Assembly: GCA_964504155.1 (NCBI GenBank)
Contig: CAZDCZ010000081.1
Span: forward strand, 1 to 13,138
DNA length: 13,138 bases
DNA from: CAZDCZ01 sp964504155
Lineage (GTDB): Bacteria; Bacteroidota; Bacteroidia; Bacteroidales; UBA12077
Reading direction: 5' to 3'
Part shown: positions 1-8,322 of the stretch, in pieces
Layout: every line of letters begins with the position of its first letter
How positions within the stretch are numbered: the first letter of the stretch is position 1
The notes under the pieces: model-generated
What the model was told of the DNA's origin: nothing
Seen by the model: the letters and a program-made list of their open reading frames with translations, nothing else
The model's database searches: none
Translations under genes and position numbers: made by a program

Positions 1-67
1 TTCTCGGTATAAATTTAATTAATAATAAAGTATCCTTTTCGATGTATACATTCTTAAATAAAGGGCG

Positions 68-1513
68 TTATTCTTGATTATAACGAAGCATTTGATATAA
101 GATTTTGATATTAATTAATTTCAAAATAAAGGCAACAATTAAACTTAAGGCAATAACTATTACATACTTGTAAAGCCAAAACATTTCGAATTTCAATGAA
201 AATTTTGATAATAATATCACAACAGTTGTAAACAAAATAAGGGAAAGAATTTTTTTATAGTTAATTCTAAATCCGAATATCTTCTTTACTAAAAACACCT
301 GTATTAGAGCTGTTAGCGACTGGGTTACCAAACTTGCAACAGCCGACCCCACAGCTTGATATCGTGGAATAAGTATTAAATTAAGAACAATATTTACAGT
401 AACTCCGACTAAGGCCATAATATTCAAATATTTCAGACTTCCGTTGGCAGTTAATAATGTGCCAAAAATATAAGCTGTTGAAATTCCAATAAAGCATAAC
501 ATAAGTATTGCGAAGATACTTGCAGAAACATCTATATGCTCTATATATAACAAATCGATAATTTCGTTACTATATGAAAACGAAGCTAAAGAGAAAATTA
601 TTACAGGAACTATTAATAAGAAAAACGAAAACTGAGTAAGCTGATTTACGGCTTCTTTTTTACGAATCATTCTCGAAAACATTGGCAAAAGTAATCCGGC
701 AAACAAAAAAGCAAACATCGAAACAGCATCTAACAAACGAAATGCCTGAGCATAAATTCCGGCTTGTTCTTTTCCATCGGGCAACAGTCGTTCGAGCATA
801 ACAGAATCGATACGATAATAAAATGCCATTAATAATGTTAGTAAAGCAAAGGGATAGCTCTTTTTTAATATTGCAATAAAATATTTTCTGTCGATTCTAA
901 TTTTTAAAAACTCGGCTTTATTATATACAACAATAAAAGCAATTATTGCAGTAAGTAAATACGACAGAGTTTGAGCATAAACAAACCATTCAATCTTAAA
1001 CCGACTATCTATTATATTTCCCCAAAGTAATAATCCACATATAATAATCATCAACGAACGATCTAATACCGACAATAAACTATCGGTTTTAAAAAGATGC
1101 AAACCACTAATATTAGAACGCAAATACAGAATAAACGAAGCTAAAAACTGATTAAATACCAAAAACAACAATAATTTTATTTGTCGCCACTCGTACGAAA
1201 TAAAAAAAGCAGATATCAAAGTAACCGCAAAATAAATAAGAGCAAGAAAAAATTTTAAGCTTACAATATTCGAAAGCGATTTACTGAGAAGATTACTGTG
1301 TTGGGCAATATTTCGGTTGTTAAAATTTGTAATTCCTACATCGAGAAGAATATTTAATAATAACGAAAAACTAAATAAGGAAAAGTAAAAACCATATTCT
1401 TCGGCACCTACAACATTTTGAACTGTTCTGTCGATACCTAATACCCAAAATGGCTTAACCAACAGATTTAGGAATATTAATAAAATTAGATTTGTAAAAA
1501 ACTTCTTTCTCAA
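68..1513 (-). CDS. Polysaccharide flippase (Wzx/MATE-like membrane transporter)
   Basis: This 481-residue protein is hydrophobic along most of its length, with about 12-14 likely membrane segments and short charged loops, as in the polysaccharide-synthesis flippase family that moves lipid-linked sugar units across the inner membrane. The N-terminal stretch with KPFWVLGIDRTVQN and the following GAEEYGFYFSLFSFS are typical of Bacteroidota flippases, where a translocation gate follows the first helix. The best start is TTG (1513-1511): an in-frame TGA lies just upstream (1528-1526), no in-frame ATG exists between, and the conserved N-terminal sequence begins there. The nearby ATG at 1518-1516 is out of frame and stops after two codons. 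The gene is divergent from a GT4 glycosyltransferase, which fits envelope polysaccharide or O-antigen assembly. The exact substrate cannot be read from sequence. Family assignment is firm, substrate is not. Confidence 0.88.
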   Translation of the reverse strand: MRKKFFTNLILLIFLNLLVKPFWVLGIDRTVQNVVGAEEYGFYFSLFSFSLLLNILLDVGITNFNNRNIAQHSNLLSKSLSNIVSLKFFLALIYFAVTLISAFFISYEWRQIKLLLFLVFNQFLASFILYLRSNISGLHLFKTDSLLSVLDRSLMIIICGLLLWGNIIDSRFKIEWFVYAQTLSYLLTAIIAFIVVYNKAEFLKIRIDRKYFIAILKKSYPFALLTLLMAFYYRIDSVMLERLLPDGKEQAGIYAQAFRLLDAVSMFAFLFAGLLLPMFSRMIRKKEAVNQLTQFSFFLLIVPVIIFSLASFSYSNEIIDLLYIEHIDVSASIFAILMLCFIGISTAYIFGTLLTANGSLKYLNIMALVGVTVNIVLNLILIPRYQAVGSAVASLVTQSLTALIQVFLVKKIFGFRINYKKILSLILFTTVVILLSKFSLKFEMFWLYKYVIVIALSLIVAFILKLINIKILYQMLRYNQE

Positions 1514-1571
1514 AACATCAATTTTTCAGACAACTAAATTAATCATTATAAAATAAATATTACAATATTAA

Positions 1572-1603
1572 TTTCCACAGAGTAAATATTTTTACCATCT
1601 TTG
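1572..1603 (+). promoter_or_regulatory. Candidate Bacteroidota-type promoter for the glycosyltransferase gene
   Basis: TTTC at 1572-1575 and CATCTTTG at 1596-1603 are separated by 20 bases. Each differs by one base from the Bacteroides -33 (TTTG) and -7 (TAnnTTTG) elements. Transcription would start near 1610, about 25 bases before the GTG start. It lies in the 122-bp divergent gap shared with the flippase gene, for which I saw no clear promoter. Confidence 0.4.
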
Positions 1604-1635
1604 CTAATAAACTATATTCATAAAAACTCTTTTAA

Positions 1636-2763
1636 GTGAAAATAGCTGTAAATACACGATTATTACTAAAAGATAAACTAGAAGGAATTGGTTGGTTTAC
1701 ATACGAAACCTTAAAGAGAATAACACAAGCTCATCCCGAACATCAGTTCTATTTTATTTTCGACCGCAAATATGATAAAGAATTTATTTTTTCCGAAAAT
1801 ATTACTCCAATTATAATTTATCCTCAGGCGCGACATCCGTTTCTTTATTTTATTTGGTTCGAATATTCTATTTCAAAAATTCTTAAAAAAATTAATGCCG
1901 ATATATTTATCTCAACAGATGGCTTTATTTCATTATCGTCTAAAATTCCTGTTTTTAATGTTATTCATGATATAAATTTTATACATTATCCCAAGAATAT
2001 TCCTTTTATATTAAGAAAATATTATTCTTATTTCTTTCCGAGATTTGCAAAAAAATCATCACGCATAGCTACTGTTTCTGAATATTCGAAAAACGATATT
2101 ATAAAGAATTTTGGTATTAAAAATTCGAAAATTGATGTAGTTTACAATGGAGCTAATACAATATTTAAACCAATATCCGAAAAAGAAAAAATTGAATTTA
2201 AAACTAAATATAGCTCCGGAAAAGATTATTTTTTATTTGTAGGTGCTTTAAACCCGAGGAAAAATATTAGCAACCTTTTAAAAGCATTCGATTTATTTAA
2301 AACAGACACAGACTCAGATATAAAACTAATTATTGTTGGTAAAAAAATGTTTAAAACAAAAACTCTTAAACATAGTTACAATAATATGAAACATAAAACC
2401 GATGTAATATTTGCCGGAAGAATGTTGCCCGAACAACTACAAAAGGCCTACGGTGCTGCACTTGCCCTTACTTTTGTTCCTTATTTCGAAGGTTTCGGAA
2501 TACCAATAATTGAAGCTATGAATTGTAACACTCCGGTAATAACATCAAATGTTACATCTATGCCCGAAATAGGGCAAGATGCTGTTTTACAAACAAATCC
2601 ATTTTTTATTGAAGATATAAAAAATGCCCTTTACAAGGTTTATTCCGATAATGATTTAAGGAACAATCTTATTAAAAAAGGACAAGAACGCAAAAAAGAT
2701 TTCAGTTGGGATAAAACAGCAACTAAATTATGGAAAAGTATAGAAAAAATATTGCCAAATTAA
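1636..2763 (+). CDS. Glycosyltransferase family 4 (GT-B fold)
   Basis: This is a 375-residue retaining glycosyltransferase of the GT4 type, expected to move a sugar from a nucleotide-sugar donor to a growing glycan at the cytoplasmic membrane face. The N-terminal half holds the acceptor-side domain (MKIAVNTRLLL... with an EGIGWFTYE loop). The C-terminal half begins near residue 198 with LFVGALNPRKN and contains the donor-site EX7E motif, E285 and E293, in FEGFGIPIIEAM, followed by PVITSNVTSMPEI. The start is GTG at 1636. No in-frame ATG lies near it, and the N-terminal MKIAVNTRLLL is what the family normally begins with. Length is normal for GT4. The gene is divergent from the flippase and only 23 bp upstream of rnhB, so the two likely share a transcript. 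Donor and acceptor are unknown. Confidence 0.9.
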   Translation: MKIAVNTRLLLKDKLEGIGWFTYETLKRITQAHPEHQFYFIFDRKYDKEFIFSENITPIIIYPQARHPFLYFIWFEYSISKILKKINADIFISTDGFISLSSKIPVFNVIHDINFIHYPKNIPFILRKYYSYFFPRFAKKSSRIATVSEYSKNDIIKNFGIKNSKIDVVYNGANTIFKPISEKEKIEFKTKYSSGKDYFLFVGALNPRKNISNLLKAFDLFKTDTDSDIKLIIVGKKMFKTKTLKHSYNNMKHKTDVIFAGRMLPEQLQKAYGAALALTFVPYFEGFGIPIIEAMNCNTPVITSNVTSMPEIGQDAVLQTNPFFIEDIKNALYKVYSDNDLRNNLIKKGQERKKDFSWDKTATKLWKSIEKILPN

Positions 2764-2786
2764 ATTATTAATAAATTTATATAATA

Positions 2787-3398
2787 ATGGCAAACAAAAC
2801 ACCACTAAAACAATACTATAAAAATTGCTTAGAGACCGGATGCGACGAAGCTGGTCGTGGATGCCTTGCCGGACCTGTGGTTGCTGCAGCAGTAATTTTG
2901 CCACACGATTTTGAAAATAATATTCTTAACGATTCTAAACAATTAAGCGAGAAAAAACGAAACCAATTACGAATAATAATAGAAAAAGAAGCAATAAGCT
3001 GGGCTGTAGCTTTTATCGACAACAACACGATTGATGAAATTAACATACTTAAAGCATCGATAAAAGCAATGCATAAAGCACTCGACAAATTAGATATAGT
3101 TCCCGAACATATTATTGTTGATGGAAATAAATTTTTCAAATATCGTGAAATCCCTCATCAATGTATTGTTAAAGGCGATTCGAAATATCTTTCTATAGCA
3201 GCAGCATCGGTGCTTGCTAAGACATATCGCGATGAATATATGCTAAAATTAAGTTCAGATTATCCTCAATATTATTGGAATAAAAATAAAGGATATCCTA
3301 CTAAACTTCACAAAGAAGCTTTAGAAAAATATGATGCATGTGAATATCACCGACGCTCGTATAAACTTTTCGACCGACAATTAAAAATTGATTTCTAA
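2787..3398 (+). CDS. rnhB: Ribonuclease HII
   Basis: RNase HII (203 residues) cleaves the RNA strand of RNA:DNA hybrids and nicks DNA at single embedded ribonucleotides, starting ribonucleotide excision repair in the cytoplasm. The diagnostic CDEAGRGCLAGPVVAAAVIL motif supplies D20 and E21. The other metal ligands are D112 in IIVDGNKF and D131 in VKGDSKY, 19 residues apart as in characterised enzymes. SIAAASVLAKTYRDEYM follows. The length is normal and all four acidic catalytic residues are present, so the enzyme should be active. The gene follows the glycosyltransferase by 23 bp on the same strand and converges on rlmN with only 9 bp between the two stop codons. I see no hairpin terminator in that gap. 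Confidence 0.97.
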   Translation: MANKTPLKQYYKNCLETGCDEAGRGCLAGPVVAAAVILPHDFENNILNDSKQLSEKKRNQLRIIIEKEAISWAVAFIDNNTIDEINILKASIKAMHKALDKLDIVPEHIIVDGNKFFKYREIPHQCIVKGDSKYLSIAAASVLAKTYRDEYMLKLSSDYPQYYWNKNKGYPTKLHKEALEKYDACEYHRRSYKLFDRQLKIDF

Positions 3399-3407
3399 TT
3401 ATTAAAA

Positions 3408-4448
3408 TTATTTTTTCTTGTTTGCCAATTGCCCACATGCTGCATCTATATCTTTTCCACGACTTCGTCTAACATTTACTACTAGATTTTTACTTTTTAA
3501 AAAAGTAATAAATGTATCGGTAGTTTCTTTTCCCGATTTTTTAAAATGTTTGTCGTCGGTAGCATTAAATTCTATAATGTTAAGTTTCACAGGGAAACTC
3601 TTGCAGAATTCGGCCAAAGCTTTTGCATCAGAAAGACTGTCGTTTATGCCTTCTAACAACAGATATTCGAAGATTATTCGAGTTCCTGTTTTTTCGTTAA
3701 AATACACTAAAGACTTGGTTAATTCTTCGAGCGAATGTTTTCTATTTATTGGCATTATACTACTTCTCTTTTCATTAATAGCAGAATGAAGCGAGACTGC
3801 CAAATGGAATTTAACATTATCGTCGGCCAATTTTTTAATCATATCGGGCAATCCAACAGTAGATAATGTTATACGTTGGGGCGACATTCCCATTCCGTTT
3901 TCTGAGATGATTAAATTCATAGCTTTCAGCACATTTTCATAATTCAATAAAGGCTCACCCATTCCCATTAACACAATATTTGTTAATGAAAGAGAATATT
4001 CCTTCTCTGCCATTTTTCGAATCTCAACAACCTGGTCGTATATTTCTTCTGCTAAAAGATTTCTAGTAAATCCTAATTTCCCGGTAGCGCAAAATTTGCA
4101 TCCTAATTTACATCCTACTTGTGTAGAAATACATGCAGTAATTCTATTATCTAAGGGTATTAAAACCCCTTCTATTAAAGCTCCATCGGAAAGTTTAAAT
4201 GCAATTTTTTTTGTATTATCTTTACTTTTTTGAAAACTATCAATCTTAATACGATTTAGATAGAAATTATCGTTAAGCAAGGTTCTTAACGATTTCGACA
4301 AGTTTGTCATATCATCGAAAGAAGCAACATTTTTTTGCCATATCCACTCAAAAACCTGTTTTGCGCGAAATACTTTCTCGTTTTTTTCTTTAAAGAATTC
4401 TTGTAGTTCGTTAAGCTTAAACTCCCGAATATTATATTTATTAGGCAT
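3408..4448 (-). CDS. rlmN: Dual-specificity 23S rRNA/tRNA adenine-C2 methyltransferase RlmN
   Basis: RlmN is a radical-SAM enzyme that methylates C2 of A2503 in 23S rRNA and of A37 in some tRNAs. The 346-residue protein carries the CX3CX2C iron-sulfur motif (C113, C117, C120 in GCKLGCKFC). It also has both cysteines of the ping-pong mechanism: C106, seven residues before the cluster as in the E. coli enzyme, and C338 in DAACGQLANKKK near the C-terminus. GMGEPLLNYENV and the SAM-binding region are intact. The N-terminal helical domain (about residues 1-95) is the usual accessory domain. C-terminal cysteine and length argue for RlmN; a Cfr resistance enzyme is less likely because the sequence looks like a housekeeping copy, but separating them firmly needs a phylogeny. 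A TAACTTTG box lies about 32 bp upstream of the start. Confidence 0.95.
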   Translation of the reverse strand: MPNKYNIREFKLNELQEFFKEKNEKVFRAKQVFEWIWQKNVASFDDMTNLSKSLRTLLNDNFYLNRIKIDSFQKSKDNTKKIAFKLSDGALIEGVLIPLDNRITACISTQVGCKLGCKFCATGKLGFTRNLLAEEIYDQVVEIRKMAEKEYSLSLTNIVLMGMGEPLLNYENVLKAMNLIISENGMGMSPQRITLSTVGLPDMIKKLADDNVKFHLAVSLHSAINEKRSSIMPINRKHSLEELTKSLVYFNEKTGTRIIFEYLLLEGINDSLSDAKALAEFCKSFPVKLNIIEFNATDDKHFKKSGKETTDTFITFLKSKNLVVNVRRSRGKDIDAACGQLANKKK

Positions 4449-4479
4449 ATTGTATTATTTTTACTTTTATTTTGTCGTG

Positions 4480-4487
4480 CAAAGTTA
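4480..4487 (-). promoter_or_regulatory. Candidate -7 box upstream of rlmN
   Basis: Read on the minus strand this is TAACTTTG followed by CA, an exact match to the Bacteroides TAnnTTTG -7 element in its common TTTGCA form. Transcription would begin near 4473, leaving a leader of about 25 bases before the ATG at 4448. No good -33 TTTG was found at the expected distance, so confidence is moderate. Confidence 0.45.
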
Positions 4488-4568
4488 CTTCTATATTATA
4501 TAATATTAAACTATTAAGATAAATTAATATCAAAAAGCTATAAAATCGACATAACAACAAGATTTAAT

Positions 4569-4576
4569 TATATTTG
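4569..4576 (+). promoter_or_regulatory. Candidate -7 box upstream of the S46 peptidase
   Basis: TATATTTG matches TAnnTTTG and lies about 90 bases before the peptidase ATG. There is no convincing -33 partner, and in such AT-rich sequence a chance match is quite possible. Confidence 0.28.
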
Positions 4577-4666
4577 AAAAATATTTTATAAAAGCGTAAT
4601 ATTGTAACATAAAATCTATTTAGTAAAAAATACAATTAAATAATTATTAATAAACAAATTAAACAC

Positions 4667-6820
4667 ATGAAGAAAATAGCAACAATTTTACTAAGTTTTA
4701 TCTTAGTATTTAACTTATCGTTAAAAGCCGACGAAGGGATGTGGTTATTACAACTTATCCAGAAGCTTAACATAAAAAACATGCAAGAAATGGGCTGCAA
4801 ATTAACAGCCGAAGATATTTATAGTATTAATCAGTCATCGTTAAAAGATGCGATAGTAATTTTTGGAGGTGGATGTACAGGCGAACTTGTTTCTAACGAA
4901 GGATTATTATTAACAAATCACCATTGTGGTTTTGGTCAAATTCAAGCACACAGTACCGTTGAGCACGATTATTTAAAAGATGGTTTTTGGGCAATGAGTA
5001 AAAAAGAAGAATTACCAAACCCCGGACTTAAGGTAACTTTTCTGAAACGAATAGAAGATGTTAGCGACAAAATTAATTCTGAACTTAATTCAGATATGAG
5101 CGAAGATGAGCGTTATGCAGTTATCGATTCATTGTCTTCGATAATAGAGAAAGAAGCAACAGAAAATAATCAATACAAAGCAAGCGTTAGAAGTTTCTTC
5201 GCGGGCAATAATTTTTATCTTTTAGTTTACGAAATATATACTGACGTGCGATTAGTAGGTACTCCTCCAAATTCTATAGGTAAATTTGGTGCCGATACCG
5301 ACAATTGGATGTGGCCACGACATACAGGAGACTTTAGCATGTTCCGTGTTTATTCAGGTCCCGACGGAAAACCTGCCGATTATTCAGAAGACAATATTCC
5401 TTACAAACCAAAACATCACTTACCTGTTTCTATAAAAGGAGTTAAAGATGGCGACTTTACAATGATAATGGGATATCCGGGAGGAACAGACAGATATATG
5501 ACTTCGTGGGGTGTAAAAGAAACTATGGAAATCACAAATCCTACAAGAGTAAAAGTAAGAACTCTTAAACAGGATATTATGATGGAAGATATGCAAGCCG
5601 ATCCTAAAGTAAAAATCCAATATGCTACTAAATTTGCTCATAGTAGTAATTACTGGAAATACAGTATTGGTCAGAATAAAGCTCTTAAAACCTTAAAAGT
5701 AATTGATGAAAAACAAGATATTGAAGCTAATTTCACAAAATGGGTTAATTCGAAGAAAAAAAGAAAACAAAAATACGGAGAAGCTTTAAACCTTATAGAA
5801 AAGGCTTATACTGGGCGACAAGAACCTTATCAAGCTATATCGTTCATGAGAGAAGCTTTCTTTAGAGGTGGTGAAATAATGTATTTCTCGTTCTCAGGAA
5901 AAAGATTAGCAGGAATATTAAGCGATTCTACTGTAACAGAAGATGCTATAAATGCAGAAGTTTCATCGCTTAAAAAAAATGCAAAAGACTACTTTAAAGA
6001 TTACAATGCAGCTACCGATAAAAAAATAACAACTGCTCTTTTAGAACTTTTTGCAAATAATGTTCCGGAGAAATATTATCCCGAATTAATTACTACAATT
6101 CAAAAAGAATATAATAATAATTATAAGGATTACACAAATTATCTTTTTGAGAACTCTATATTTTCCAGCGAAGAAAAACTAAATTCTTTTCTTGAGAACC
6201 CAACAGCAGAAGCATTAAATAACGACCCTGCTTTAATTGCAATGAATACTATTATTAACAAGTATAGAGAAATATCTGCATCGTATAAAGAGTATGCTCA
6301 AAATCTTTATAAAGGAAGAAGATTGTACCTTGCAGGATTAATGGAAATGCAAAAAGACAAAACTTTTTATCCTGATGCTAATTTTACTATGCGTTTAACA
6401 TACGGACAAGTAGATGATTATTTTCCAAAAGATGCTGTACATTATAATTATTTTACAACTCTTAAAGGAGTAATGGAAAAAGAAGATCCTACAAATTTCG
6501 AATTTGTTGTTCCCGAAAAGTTAAAAGAGCTTTATAAAACTAAAGATTATGGTAAATATGGAGATAATGGAGTTATGAAAGTGGGATTTATCTCGAATAA
6601 CGATATTACAGGAGGTAACTCAGGCAGCCCAATAATGAATGGCAATGGCGAATTAATAGGTCTTGCTTTCGATGGTAACTGGGAAGCAATGAGTGGCGAC
6701 ATAGCTTTTAATACTGAACTTCAGAGAACAATTAATGTAGATATAAGATATGTACTTTTTATTATCGACAAATATGCTGGTGCAGGTCATCTTGTAAAAG
6801 AAATGACTCTTGTTGAATAA
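4667..6820 (+). CDS. S46 family dipeptidyl-peptidase, DPP7 type
   Basis: S46 peptidases are periplasmic serine exopeptidases that remove dipeptides from the N-terminus of oligopeptides, feeding amino-acid-fermenting or proteolytic Bacteroidota. The 717-residue protein has a signal peptide (MKKIATILLSFILVFNLSLKA), with likely cleavage after A21 giving the family-typical mature start DEGMWLL. The chymotrypsin-like triad is visible: His in LLTNHHCGFG (H86 next to Cys as in trypsin, or H85), Asp D222 in WPRHTGDFS, and Ser S652 in TGGNSGSP. The specificity-determining position, 18 residues after the serine, is Gly670 in FDGNWEAMSGD. DPP7 enzymes have Gly here and prefer hydrophobic residues; DPP11 enzymes have Arg and prefer Asp/Glu. 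So DPP7-like specificity is inferred. Length is normal (about 710-720). The helical domain lies roughly between residues 280 and 570. The gene stands alone and ends at a strong terminator. Confidence 0.95.
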   Translation: MKKIATILLSFILVFNLSLKADEGMWLLQLIQKLNIKNMQEMGCKLTAEDIYSINQSSLKDAIVIFGGGCTGELVSNEGLLLTNHHCGFGQIQAHSTVEHDYLKDGFWAMSKKEELPNPGLKVTFLKRIEDVSDKINSELNSDMSEDERYAVIDSLSSIIEKEATENNQYKASVRSFFAGNNFYLLVYEIYTDVRLVGTPPNSIGKFGADTDNWMWPRHTGDFSMFRVYSGPDGKPADYSEDNIPYKPKHHLPVSIKGVKDGDFTMIMGYPGGTDRYMTSWGVKETMEITNPTRVKVRTLKQDIMMEDMQADPKVKIQYATKFAHSSNYWKYSIGQNKALKTLKVIDEKQDIEANFTKWVNSKKKRKQKYGEALNLIEKAYTGRQEPYQAISFMREAFFRGGEIMYFSFSGKRLAGILSDSTVTEDAINAEVSSLKKNAKDYFKDYNAATDKKITTALLELFANNVPEKYYPELITTIQKEYNNNYKDYTNYLFENSIFSSEEKLNSFLENPTAEALNNDPALIAMNTIINKYREISASYKEYAQNLYKGRRLYLAGLMEMQKDKTFYPDANFTMRLTYGQVDDYFPKDAVHYNYFTTLKGVMEKEDPTNFEFVVPEKLKELYKTKDYGKYGDNGVMKVGFISNNDITGGNSGSPIMNGNGELIGLAFDGNWEAMSGDIAFNTELQRTINVDIRYVLFIIDKYAGAGHLVKEMTLVE

Positions 6821-6844
6821 TACTTAATATTTTACAATATTATA

Positions 6845-6875
6845 AAACCGTCGATATATTATCGGCGGTTTTTTT
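6845..6875 (+). terminator. Rho-independent terminator of the S46 peptidase gene
   Basis: A 12-bp stem (6845-6856 with 6860-6871, one G-T wobble, core ACCGTCGATA) closes a 3-base loop and runs into seven T residues (6869-6875). It lies 25 bp after the peptidase stop. On the minus strand the same stem is followed by TTTTATA, so it may also end transcripts from the convergent trmO gene. Confidence 0.88.
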
Positions 6876-6930
6876 CTACAAAGAGTAAACAAAATCAAGA
6901 ATAATAATGTTAAATAATTTTCAGTATTAT

Positions 6931-7413
6931 TTAATTGAATCTATCGTCAGATTTTTCGTCGCCCATTTTATGCGATTTTCCTTCTAGCCATCCTAATTTA
7001 TCGGCATTAACACAATCGACATCCGGAATAAATGGTTTAATATCGAGCAATGGAGTTTCGTTAAGCACGTCAATATTTTCGATATGCAAAATATTATCTT
7101 TTACCCTATTAAGTTTAACTACGGAAAACCCAATAGGATTTGGGCGTTTCGGTCCCCTGAAAGAAAAAATTCCATGCATTTTATCTTCCATAAATGGTTT
7201 TGCAATTAAATTATATTCTTTTACTAAATGAAAATGATAAAGTAAGATAATATGCGAAAAACCATCCAAATCTTTTAAGCCTTCGGCGTATGCCGAGTCA
7301 ATTTTTATTGTTCCTTTTATTCCTTTTGCTCCGGTGGGTTGAATAGGCATTCCGGCTCTTTTGGTAAATGGAGTGTAAATTATACCAATGGGTTTATATT
7401 CTATGGTGTTCAT
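6931..7413 (-). CDS. trmO: tRNA t6A37 N6-methyltransferase family protein (TrmO/TsaA), short form
   Basis: TrmO proteins use SAM to add a methyl group to N6-threonylcarbamoyladenosine at position 37 of tRNA-Thr, fine-tuning decoding. The 160-residue protein shows the family's beta-barrel SAM-binding core: YKPIGIIYTPF at the N-terminus, GFSHIILLYHFH (residues 51-62), the signature RGPKRPNPIGFS (86-97) and LDIKPFIPDVD (123-133). E. coli TrmO is about 235 residues with a C-terminal extension. This copy ends soon after the core, like the short TsaA/UPF0066 proteins, so methylation of t6A is inferred from the family and was not shown for this form. The gene is convergent with the S46 peptidase. 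A TATTTTTG (minus strand, 7549-7542) could be a distant -7 box. Family is certain, precise substrate less so. Confidence 0.85.
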   Translation of the reverse strand: MNTIEYKPIGIIYTPFTKRAGMPIQPTGAKGIKGTIKIDSAYAEGLKDLDGFSHIILLYHFHLVKEYNLIAKPFMEDKMHGIFSFRGPKRPNPIGFSVVKLNRVKDNILHIENIDVLNETPLLDIKPFIPDVDCVNADKLGWLEGKSHKMGDEKSDDRFN

Positions 7414-7797
7414 ATTTTACTTTTTTTAATAAAAAATAGACAAACTCCTATATTAAGTTTAAATTCATAAAAATATTGTAGCTAAATAATACAAATTCTT
7501 TTTATTTCTAAGTATTTTTAAGATTTATTTTTTCATAAAACCAAAAATATACTTAATTAATATATTTTATTATTAAGTATGGTAATATTACTGTCATGTT
7601 TACAAAAATATGAAAAAAAACAGCGTCCCGAAAACCATAAATCATTCTTGTGTAAGCATTCAAAAACCACACAATTAATTGGGGAATAATTAATTTTATT
7701 TAAACTAAATTTCTTGCATTAGTAATAGTTAAAATATTTAATTCGTTTCCAATTTAAAGCTCAGATTCTACAAATTAGCTATTTTACAAAAATGCAT
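7414..7797. other. Gene-free stretch between trmO and rnhA
   Basis: The stretch is strongly AT-rich and lies between divergent trmO and rnhA, so it should hold both promoters. The only open frame I could follow is a 22-codon one at 7610-7678 (MKKNSVPKTINHSCVSIQKP..., stop TAA). It has no visible ribosome binding site and I do not call it a gene. A small GC-richer patch (CAGCGTCCCG, 7621-7630) and an inverted AATTAATT pair around GGGG near 7680 stand out slightly. I see no tRNA, riboswitch or terminator. Confidence 0.5.
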
Positions 7798-7805
7798 TAC
7801 TTTTG
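7798..7805 (+). promoter_or_regulatory. Candidate -7 box upstream of rnhA
   Basis: TACTTTTG matches TAnnTTTG and would place the transcript start near 7812, about 30 bases before the ATG at 7842. It overlaps a possible upstream TTG start at 7803, which argues that translation begins at the ATG. No clear -33 TTTG is present. Confidence 0.42.
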
Positions 7806-7841
7806 TTATTTTATTCATTAATTTTCAACAACAGTATAAAA

Positions 7842-8315
7842 ATGTCGCAAAAAATAACAATATATACCGATGGAGCAGCACGAGGGAATCCGGGACCGGG
7901 AGGATATGGAGCTGTACTTATGTCGGGAAAACACAGGAAAGAACTTTCTGATGGTTTTCGAAAAACTACTAACAACAGGATGGAACTGTTAGCTGTTATT
8001 GTTGCATTAGAACAATTAAAAAGCCCAGGTAGTGAGGTAGAAGTATTTACCGACTCGAAATATGTTTCCGACTCTATATCGAAAGGCTGGGTATTCGGCT
8101 GGGAAAAAAAAGCTTTCAAAAACAAGAAAAATCCCGATTTATGGATACGATTTCTTAAAGTATATAGAAAACATAATGTAAAATTCCATTGGGTAAAAGG
8201 TCATGCCAATATTCCCGAGAATGAAGTTTGCGACAAATTAGCCGTAAACGCTTCGTTTCAGAAAGATTTGAAAATCGATACCGAATACGAAAACATATCA
8301 AAAACTAACAATTAG
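7842..8315 (+). CDS. rnhA: Ribonuclease HI
   Basis: RNase HI degrades the RNA strand of RNA:DNA hybrids (R-loops, Okazaki primers) in the cytoplasm. From the ATG at 7842 the product is 157 residues, close to the E. coli enzyme (155). All catalytic residues fall at nearly the same numbers: D10 in IYTDGAARGNPG, E48 in NRMELLAVI, D71 in FTDSKYV, H121 in WVKGHANIPENE and D131 in VCDKLA. The basic loop (GWEKKAFKNKKNPDLW) is present. The reading frame is open 13 codons further up to a TTG at 7803, but that start lies inside a promoter-like box and would add a hydrophobic tail foreign to the family, so I chose the ATG. The gene stands alone. An IS4-like element sits eight bases after its stop codon. 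Confidence 0.96.
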   Translation: MSQKITIYTDGAARGNPGPGGYGAVLMSGKHRKELSDGFRKTTNNRMELLAVIVALEQLKSPGSEVEVFTDSKYVSDSISKGWVFGWEKKAFKNKKNPDLWIRFLKVYRKHNVKFHWVKGHANIPENEVCDKLAVNASFQKDLKIDTEYENISKTNN

Positions 8316-8322
8316 GTATCTC

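Noticed and set aside
2816..3139. 107-codon minus-strand frame inside rnhB
   Set aside because: It is the shadow of a gene with all catalytic motifs on the plus strand.
3408..4448. Cfr-type antibiotic-resistance methyltransferase
   Set aside because: The gene sits beside housekeeping genes with ordinary composition and has the RlmN-like N- and C-terminal regions. Nothing suggests acquisition by transfer.
7610..7678. 22-codon ORF (MKKNSVPKTINHSCV...) in the trmO-rnhA gap
   Set aside because: It has no ribosome binding site, no hydrophobic or charged pattern typical of small proteins, and no neighbour support. ORFs of this size are expected by chance.
7803..7841. Upstream TTG start for rnhA
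   Set aside because: It would overlap a promoter-like TACTTTTG box and adds 13 residues foreign to RNase HI, whereas the ATG at 7842 puts D10 and E48 at the canonical positions.
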